Shown in pieces: positions 29,810 to 35,215 of a DNA stretch of 35,215 nucleotides. The translations under genes were made by a program, and so were the position numbers. A model generated the notes under the pieces. That model did no database searches and had not been told where the DNA came from. It saw only the letters and a list, made by a program, of their open reading frames with translations. Numbering within the stretch: the stretch's first letter is position 1; the number at the start of each line of letters is the position of its first letter. This stretch comes from Prevotellaceae bacterium UBA4301 (GTDB lineage Bacteria > Bacteroidota > Bacteroidia > Bacteroidales > Bacteroidaceae), in assembly GCA_002395775.1 (NCBI GenBank), contig DGUV01000083.1:749-35963 (forward strand), in the 5' to 3' direction.

Positions 29810-31000
29810 TTATTTAACGGTATAGGGATAAAGGGTATCGTCCTGAGGCTTGTACTGACTGAGGGGATAGGCAGTCACGACGAGATAGACCTTGCGCGTG
29901 TCGGCAGGAACAAGAAGCGTGGCTGTCCCCTTCTGCTTGGTACAGATTTCGCCATAGGTGGCCTTCGCCTTATCGTTTAGCGCCACGAGACGGTAGGCAT
30001 AGCCCTTGTCTTTGTCGCCCACGAAGGAGACCTTCGCCTTTCCGTTTTTGATTGTTTCATTCTTAATTTCAATGCTGTTTGCTCCGAACGTGCCCAGAGG
30101 TTTGCTGTTGAGAAACTCGCCTGCGTAGCGTTTGTTCACCTCGTGCTTGCCTGGGAAGTCGAACGAGAGCAGGCGAGAGTAGCAATCCAGAGCCTCGAGG
30201 GCAAACTGCTCGTTGGAGAGGCCGAACATGCGCATGTAGGTTTGCGCGGCATCCTCGTGACGGCGACACTGGCGGAAGAGGTCGGCTATGACCGTGAGGC
30301 CGTGCTTCATGCTCCAGTATTCGAGCATGTAGGGCGACCGATAGATGTTCTGCATGGCCAGGAAGGGCAGGTTGGCATCCTGAATGAAAGCCCGCCAGTG
30401 GTAGTTCTCGTCCGTGGGCCATTCGGGATTGACATTCCACAGCATCCATTGGCTGGTCATCTCAAAGAAACCTCCACCCGGACCATGCCCCCTGCCGTCG
30501 CAAGAGATCTGTATCTGGAACGAGTGCCCCAGCTCGTGGGCAATGCAGTTGAGACGATTGTCCTGCACGCGGTTGGGGGCAATCCAAAGGGCACCGATGG
30601 AGTCGTCGTAGCATCCGCCGTAGGCCGTGCCTTCGAGCGAGTAGTTGAGCATGACCATCATCTTGTAGCGGTCGGCCTTACTGCCAGGCAGGGTGAAGCG
30701 CATCATGTCGCGATAGACCTGATAGAAGTGTTCCACCCTGGATAGCAAGTTCTGGAGGTCCACCGTCATGGGGTGGCCATCGAGGTCGGGAGCTTTGGAG
30801 AGGTCGGGGCCGAAGCCCTTTTCCCAGAAGCACACCACATTGGGCGTCTCGGCCATGCGGGCATAGCTCCACTTGGATTCGGGGTTGTTGAAATCGTTCT
30901 GGCGCAGTTCTTCGGGAATGTAAATCTGCTTGCCTTTCTGTGCATGCACACTTGTTCCAATGAGGGCAAGAAGTGCGAGGGTAAGAAGTCTTGTTTTCAT
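29810..31000 (-). CDS. Secreted HELGH-motif putative metallopeptidase
   Basis: 396 residues starting MKTRLLTLALLALIGTSVHAQ (signal peptide, cut after residue 20). The zinc-binding motif HELGH is at 155-159 (NCIAHELGHSFQIQ), with a possible third ligand Glu in GGFFEMTSQWMLW about 20 residues on. The ordering of motifs recalls the DUF6055-type secreted proteins of Bacteroidetes, but I hold that family name loosely. The C-terminal 90 residues look like a beta-sandwich. I chose the ATG at 31000 rather than an upstream frame start because the promoter lies between them. First gene of the run to GH97 and nhaC; the combination suggests work on host or dietary glycoprotein, which is inference. Confidence 0.75.
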   Translation of the reverse strand: MKTRLLTLALLALIGTSVHAQKGKQIYIPEELRQNDFNNPESKWSYARMAETPNVVCFWEKGFGPDLSKAPDLDGHPMTVDLQNLLSRVEHFYQVYRDMMRFTLPGSKADRYKMMVMLNYSLEGTAYGGCYDDSIGALWIAPNRVQDNRLNCIAHELGHSFQIQISCDGRGHGPGGGFFEMTSQWMLWNVNPEWPTDENYHWRAFIQDANLPFLAMQNIYRSPYMLEYWSMKHGLTVIADLFRQCRRHEDAAQTYMRMFGLSNEQFALEALDCYSRLLSFDFPGKHEVNKRYAGEFLNSKPLGTFGANSIEIKNETIKNGKAKVSFVGDKDKGYAYRLVALNDKAKATYGEICTKQKGTATLLVPADTRKVYLVVTAYPLSQYKPQDDTLYPYTVK

Positions 31001-31020
31001 AAATAATGTTATAATTGCTA

Positions 31021-31028
31021 CAAAATTA
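31021..31028 (-). promoter_or_regulatory. -7 box of the metallopeptidase-GH97-nhaC run
   Basis: Minus-strand TAATTTTG fits TAnnTTTG, 20 bases before the ATG at 31000; no clear -33 TTG. Confidence 0.4.
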
Positions 31029-31050
31029 ATAAATAATTCAAAATTGAAAA

Positions 31051-31079
31051 TTGAAAATTCAAAATTATTCTTAACTTTG
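31051..31079 (+). promoter_or_regulatory. Promoter of the cstA operon
   Basis: TTG (31051-31053), 18-base spacer, TAACTTTG (31072-31079), 28 bases before the cstA ATG. The DNA between the divergent promoters is made of AAAATTG/AAAATTC repeats. Confidence 0.55.
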
Positions 31080-31107
31080 CATAAGAAAGTGTAATGAACG
31101 ACTAAAA

Positions 31108-32556
31108 ATGATATCATTTTCGATTTCGCTGGTGGCCCTGCTGCTGGGCTATCTCATTTATGGTAAACTGGTGGAGCGCGTTTTTGGCATCGAGCCCGAG
31201 CGGCGCACGCCGGCTTACACAAAGACTGACGGGGTGGACTATCAGCCCATGCCCCAGTGGAAGGTGTTCCTCATTCAGTTCCTCAACATTGCTGGTACGG
31301 GGCCCATCTTCGGTGCCATCATGGGTATTCAGTTCGGGCCTGCGGCCTATCTGTGGATAGTGTTGGGTTGCATCTTCATAGGCGGTTTCCACGACTATAT
31401 GTCGGGCATGATTAGCCTGCGTAAGGACGGTTTGTCATTGCCCGAGGTGCTTGGCGATGAACTGGGCACGGGAGTGCGCTATCTTATGCGCCTGTTGTCG
31501 ATGTTGCTGCTGGTGCTGGTGGGTACGGTGTTTGTGGTCACTCCTGCCGACCTCCTGGCCGAGATGACGAGTAACGTGCAGTTCAGCATTTTCGGTCTGC
31601 AGTTTGGGCTGACGCCATTGCTGTGGTTCTTCATCATTCTGATTTATTACATGCTGGCCACCATGCTGCCCATCTCTACGCTCATCGGTCGTCTCTATCC
31701 CTTGTTCGGCGTTTCGCTGCTGCTCATGGCCTTGCTGGCCTGCTATGGCATCTTTGCCCTCGACGGGTCAGTGCCCGAACTTACCGACGGCCTCGCGGGG
31801 CATCATCCTAAGGGACTGCCCATCTTCCCCATGCTGTGCATCACCATTGCCTGTGGGGCGGTCAGCGGATTCCACGGCACGCAGAGTCCCATCATGTCGC
31901 GCTGTCTGGAGGACGAACGCCAAGGCCGTGCCGTCTTCTACGGAGCCATGATCACGGAGGGCGTGGTGGCTCTCATTTGGGCAGCCGCAGCCATCAAGTT
32001 TGCAGGCTCTTATGAGCATCTGGCCGAGTTGGGCACTCCGGCTGTGGTGGTCCACATGGTGTGCGACACTTGGTTTGGTCGTGTGGGAGCCATTTTGGCC
32101 GTGTTGGGTGTTGTTGCAGCCCCCATCACTTCGGGCGACACGGCATTCCGTTCGGCCCGACTGATTGTGGCCGACATGCTCCACCTGAGCCAAAAGCACT
32201 TCGGCAAGCGTTTCCTCATAGCCATTCCCATGTTTGCCATAGCCGTGGGTTTGCGCTTCCTCGACTTCAATGTACTGTGGCGCTATTTTGCCTGGACCAA
32301 CCAGACGCTGGCCATGGCCACTCTGTGGGCCGTGACCATCTGGATGGCACGTCGGCAGAAGTGTTTCTGGATGGGGCTGCTGCCCGCGCTGTTCATGACG
32401 GCCGTCAGTTCGACCTATATCTTGGTGGCTCCCGAAGGCTTCGAACTGCCCTATGCGCCCAGCCTCGTTGCTGGTCTGGTGGTGACGGTCCTGTCTGGCG
32501 TAGCCTTTGCTGTATGGAAAATCAATTATCAACCTCATAAAAACGAAAAGTTATGA
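31108..32556 (+). CDS. cstA: CstA family peptide/pyruvate transporter
   Basis: 482 residues, the short form typical of Bacteroidales (E. coli CstA is about 700). Polytopic inner-membrane protein with the CstA signatures QFLNIAGTGPIFGAIMGIQF, GGFHDYMSGMISLR, SGFHGTQSPIMSRCL and TSGDTAFRSARLIVADM. Family members take up pyruvate or peptides under carbon limitation. It overlaps the following outer-membrane protein gene by ATGA and starts a plus-strand run that continues to rsmG. Confidence 0.93.
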   Translation: MISFSISLVALLLGYLIYGKLVERVFGIEPERRTPAYTKTDGVDYQPMPQWKVFLIQFLNIAGTGPIFGAIMGIQFGPAAYLWIVLGCIFIGGFHDYMSGMISLRKDGLSLPEVLGDELGTGVRYLMRLLSMLLLVLVGTVFVVTPADLLAEMTSNVQFSIFGLQFGLTPLLWFFIILIYYMLATMLPISTLIGRLYPLFGVSLLLMALLACYGIFALDGSVPELTDGLAGHHPKGLPIFPMLCITIACGAVSGFHGTQSPIMSRCLEDERQGRAVFYGAMITEGVVALIWAAAAIKFAGSYEHLAELGTPAVVVHMVCDTWFGRVGAILAVLGVVAAPITSGDTAFRSARLIVADMLHLSQKHFGKRFLIAIPMFAIAVGLRFLDFNVLWRYFAWTNQTLAMATLWAVTIWMARRQKCFWMGLLPALFMTAVSSTYILVAPEGFELPYAPSLVAGLVVTVLSGVAFAVWKINYQPHKNEKL

Positions 32557-33119
32557 AGAAGACAGTTTTGGCCATTCTTTTGGCCGTGGTGGGCGTGAGT
32601 GCCAACGCTCAGTTTGAAAAGGGTACAAAGTATGTCAACGCTTCACTGACGGGCCTTGATCTGAGTTATAGCAAGGACTCTCACTTCCGTTTCGGTTTTG
32701 AGGGAACTGGCGGTTACTTTATTGAGGAATGCTGGATGCCCTACGGCCGTATCGGTTTCAACCATCAGTCCCTGAAGGGTCCCGACGTCAATAGTCTGGA
32801 GATTGGTGCCGGCGCACGCTACTATTTCAAACGCACTGGTGTTTATCTGAGTGGCGGTTTGCTATATGGTTTCGAAGGGCAACCTGGAATCAGAACCTAT
32901 GAAACAAACAGCGATTCTCCTACCGGTGAACGCCATGACGTTTATTACACTTCCAGGGAAAAAAACAACAACATCTCTCTGGCTTTTGAAGCAGGCTATT
33001 GCTTCTATCTGAACCACTTCATGAGCATCGAGCCCGCCATCTACTACAACATGTGTCTCAACGACTTCTCCGACGGCAGTCGCGTAGGCTTTAAGATAGG
33101 TCTTGGTTTCTACTTCTAA
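32553..33119 (+). CDS. Small outer-membrane beta-barrel protein
   Basis: 188 residues. Signal peptide MKKTVLAILLAVVGVSANAQ, then alternating strands such as YVNASLTGLDLSYS, FRFGFEGTGGYFIE, LEIGAGARYYF, VYLSGGLLYGF, ISLAFEAGYCFYL, and the terminal VGFKIGLGFYF ending in Phe, the usual signal for barrel assembly. About eight strands are expected. No substrate is known. Coupled to cstA by a 4-base overlap. Confidence 0.85.
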   Translation: MKKTVLAILLAVVGVSANAQFEKGTKYVNASLTGLDLSYSKDSHFRFGFEGTGGYFIEECWMPYGRIGFNHQSLKGPDVNSLEIGAGARYYFKRTGVYLSGGLLYGFEGQPGIRTYETNSDSPTGERHDVYYTSREKNNNISLAFEAGYCFYLNHFMSIEPAIYYNMCLNDFSDGSRVGFKIGLGFYF

Positions 33120-33131
33120 TAGCTTCCTCTC

Positions 33132-33413
33132 ATGGATCATCAGACATTCTTTAACATCATAGGTTGGATGGCCAGCATCAGCTTGATGCTCGGCTATCTG
33201 CCGCAAGCCATTCAGACCATCCGCACGCGAAAGACCGATGACATAGCATTGGCAACCTTCCTGATGATGGCCATTGGAGGTATCTGCTTCATGATACAGG
33301 GACTCATGCTGGGCAAGAACGGTATATTCCTGTTTGTGACCAATCTCGTAACAACGATTTGCAGCGCTATTATTTTTGGAATAAAGATATATAACGACTA
33401 CATCAAGAAGTGA
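33132..33413 (+). CDS. SemiSWEET / PQ-loop family transporter
   Basis: 93 residues with three membrane helices, one triple-helix bundle. The PQ motif is in SLMLGYLPQAIQTIRTRKTDD (about 18-38), and helix 3 has a polar Asn (FLFVTNLVTTICSAIIFG). Bacterial SemiSWEETs work as dimers moving sugars down a gradient across the inner membrane; the sugar is not readable from sequence. It follows the barrel protein by 12 bases, and its TGA overlaps the GTG start of the next gene. Confidence 0.85.
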   Translation: MDHQTFFNIIGWMASISLMLGYLPQAIQTIRTRKTDDIALATFLMMAIGGICFMIQGLMLGKNGIFLFVTNLVTTICSAIIFGIKIYNDYIKK

Positions 33414-34699
33414 AGGCAAAGACCGGATTCCTTGCGCTCTCGCCGCTATTCGTGTTCCTGACCTTTTATTTGGTCTTCAGTTTATTGGCACACGATTTCT
33501 ATAGTGTGCCAATTACTGTGGCCTTCATGATTGCCAGCACTTATTCCATCTTCCTCCTGCGTGGGATGGACTTGAACGAGCGCATCAAGGTCTATTCCCG
33601 AGGTGCTGCCCACAGCAACCTGCTGATGATGATCTGGATTTTCATCCTTGCGGGCGCCTTTGCCTATTCAGCCAAGCAGATGGGAGCCATCCAGGCCACT
33701 GTGGATCTCTGCCTATGGGCCTTGCCGCCGCAACTCCTTTTGGCAGGACTTTTCCTTGCCGCCTGTTTCATCTCCCTGAGCGTAGGCACGAGTGTGGGCA
33801 CCATTGTGGCCTTGGTGCCCATCGCCACGGGAATAGCCCAGCAGACGGGCTCGTCACTGCCCATGGTAGTAGCCACCGTAGTGGGCGGAGCTTATTTCGG
33901 CGACAACCTCTCCTTCATCAGCGACACCACCATCGTGGCCACCCAGACACAGGGATGCCAGTTGAGCGACAAGTTCCGCCTGAATGCCCGCATCGTGGTG
34001 CCGGCGGCCCTCTTGGTGCTGTTGCTCTACATCCTCGTGGGGCGCAACATGCAGGTGGCCCCCGTCACTCATCCCATCGACGGGGTTCTCGTCATCCCTT
34101 ATCTGATAGTATTCGTCACCGCCCTGCTGGGCATCAATGTGATGATGGTGCTCGTGCTGGGCATCCTCTCCACGGGCTTCATCGGCATCCTGCGCGGCAG
34201 CTATCGCTTCTATGAGTGGCTCAACGCCATGGGCGAGGGCATCCTGGGCATGGGCGAACTCATCATCGTCACCCTCATGGCCGCCGGCATGGTGGGCGTC
34301 ATCCGCCATCTGGGAGGCATCGACTTCATTCTGCAGCGCCTCTCGCGCCACATCACAGGCCGCAGGGGGGCCGAACTGAGCATTGCCGGACTGGTGGTGT
34401 TCACCAACTTCTGCACGGCCAACAACACCATAGCCATCCTCACCGTGGGCAACCTGGCCCGCGACATCTCCGAACGCTTCGGCATCGACCCGCGCCGCTC
34501 GGCCTCGATTCTCGACACCTTCTCCTGCTTCGCCCAAGGCATCATCCCCTACGGAGCCCAGATGCTCATGGCCAGCAGCCTGGCACTCATCAATCCCATC
34601 GAAATCATTCCCTATCTCTATTATCCCTTCGTCATGGGGCTGTTTATGCTCCTGGCCATCCTGTTCCGCTATCCCAGAAAATATGCAGCAAATACTTAA
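33410..34699 (+). CDS. NhaC-family Na+/H+ antiporter, short form
   Basis: 429 residues with about 11 membrane segments. Family signature GGAYFGDNLSFISDTTIVA; also SVGTSVGTIVALVPIATGIA and the C-terminal NFCTANNTIAILTVGNLARDIS and SCFAQGIIPYGAQML. I accept the GTG at 33410, because it gives a complete first helix and overlaps the SemiSWEET stop (GTGA). It is quite different from the longer NhaC at 26306-27784 and may move another ion or an organic acid. Its last 17 bases overlap rsmG. Confidence 0.88.
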   Translation: MKAKTGFLALSPLFVFLTFYLVFSLLAHDFYSVPITVAFMIASTYSIFLLRGMDLNERIKVYSRGAAHSNLLMMIWIFILAGAFAYSAKQMGAIQATVDLCLWALPPQLLLAGLFLAACFISLSVGTSVGTIVALVPIATGIAQQTGSSLPMVVATVVGGAYFGDNLSFISDTTIVATQTQGCQLSDKFRLNARIVVPAALLVLLLYILVGRNMQVAPVTHPIDGVLVIPYLIVFVTALLGINVMMVLVLGILSTGFIGILRGSYRFYEWLNAMGEGILGMGELIIVTLMAAGMVGVIRHLGGIDFILQRLSRHITGRRGAELSIAGLVVFTNFCTANNTIAILTVGNLARDISERFGIDPRRSASILDTFSCFAQGIIPYGAQMLMASSLALINPIEIIPYLYYPFVMGLFMLLAILFRYPRKYAANT

Positions 34700-35215
34700 C
34701 TATTTCCCCCGTCTGACCGAGCGTCAGCAAGAGCAGTTCCGGCAGTTGGGACCCCTCTACCACGACTGGAATGCCAAGATTAACGTCATCTCGCGCAAGG
34801 ACATCGACAACCTCTATGAGCATCATGTCCTACACTCGCTGGCCATTGCCCAGTACGTCCGCTTCCGTCCCGGCACCACGGTGATGGACCTTGGCACCGG
34901 TGGTGGCTTCCCGGGCATCCCCCTGGCCATCATGTTTCCCGAAGCGAGGTTCCATCTGTTAGACAGCACGAAGAAGAAGATACTCGTCTGCACCGAGGTG
35001 GCTCAGGCTTTGGGGTTGGAAAATGTCACCACCCAGTGGGCTCGGGCCGAGGAGGTGAAGGAACGGTTCGATTTTGTGGTCTCCCGTGCCGTCATGCCTT
35101 TGGCCGACCTGGCCAAGCTGTGCCGCAAGAACATCCGTAAGGAGCAGCACAACGCCCTGCCCAACGGACTCATCTGCCTGAAAGGCGGAGAACTGACGGA
35201 GCAGCGAGAGACATC
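34683..35215 (+). CDS. rsmG: 16S rRNA (guanine-527-N7)-methyltransferase RsmG, partial
   Basis: Starts at the ATG at 34683 (MQQILNYFPRLTERQQEQF) inside the end of the antiporter gene and runs off the right edge after 177 codons; no stop is seen. The SAM-binding motif VMDLGTGGGFPGIPLAI and LLDSTKKKILV are characteristic of RsmG (GidB), as are NVISRKDIDNLYEHHVLHSL upstream and FDFVVSRAVMPL downstream. It methylates G527 of 16S rRNA in the ribosome decoding region. Cytoplasmic. Confidence 0.93.
   Translation, partial: MQQILNYFPRLTERQQEQFRQLGPLYHDWNAKINVISRKDIDNLYEHHVLHSLAIAQYVRFRPGTTVMDLGTGGGFPGIPLAIMFPEARFHLLDSTKKKILVCTEVAQALGLENVTTQWARAEEVKERFDFVVSRAVMPLADLAKLCRKNIRKEQHNALPNGLICLKGGELTEQRET

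Overview
The window looks like a chromosomal segment of a Prevotella-like member of the Bacteroidales. The support is the recurring TAnnTTTG -7 promoter element with a TTG near -33, the absence of Shine-Dalgarno sites, Sec-dependent and lipoprotein signal peptides typical of the phylum, and gene families such as TonB receptors, GH97 and GHL10. Its core (about 6.3-26.3 kb) is a corrinoid (vitamin B12) uptake and biosynthesis locus.

Layout. 1-6.3 kb: the first codons of a probable nifJ running off the left edge, an AAA ATPase, a GHL10 glycosidase-like secreted protein, a short membrane ORF, a PheC-like lipoprotein, an HxlR regulator divergent from a cupin/flavin-protein pair, and a wrecked GHL10 paralogue. 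6.3-8.6 kb: btuF and btuC without an ATPase. 8.6-15.6 kb (minus strand): a secreted protein of unknown function followed by four overlapping or closely packed genes that are mostly fusions: cobJ-cobH, cobL (cbiE-cbiT), cbiG-cobM and cobK-cbiD. 15.6-21.6 kb (minus): a TonB receptor preceded by three 22-bp palindromic repeats, then, reading upstream, a CbiK-like lipoprotein and btuB behind a cobalamin riboswitch. 21.6-26.3 kb (plus): cobB split in two frames, cobQ, cobD and cbiB. 26.3-31 kb (minus): a metallopeptidase-like protein, a GH97 glycosidase and an NhaC antiporter in one run. 31-35.2 kb (plus): cstA, an outer-membrane protein, a SemiSWEET, a second NhaC and the start of rsmG.

Together the central genes import corrinoids (BtuB, BtuF, BtuC), build and decorate the corrin ring (CobJ/H/L/M/K, CbiD/G, CobB/Q) and attach the aminopropanol arm (CobD, CbiB). 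CobI/CbiL, CobA, CobU/S/T and BtuD are not in this window. Only the btuB-cbiK unit carries a B12 riboswitch.

The most unusual signal is that many B12 genes carry short in-frame insertions made of intergenic-type repeats (GC-rich inverted repeats of the CCCCTCCC/GGGAGGGG kind, octamer repeats, TTTTTCA repeats), giving low-complexity peptides at spots where the families normally have none. A second is a CbiK-like chelatase-fold protein that appears to be an acidic-tagged, possibly surface-exposed lipoprotein co-transcribed with btuB.
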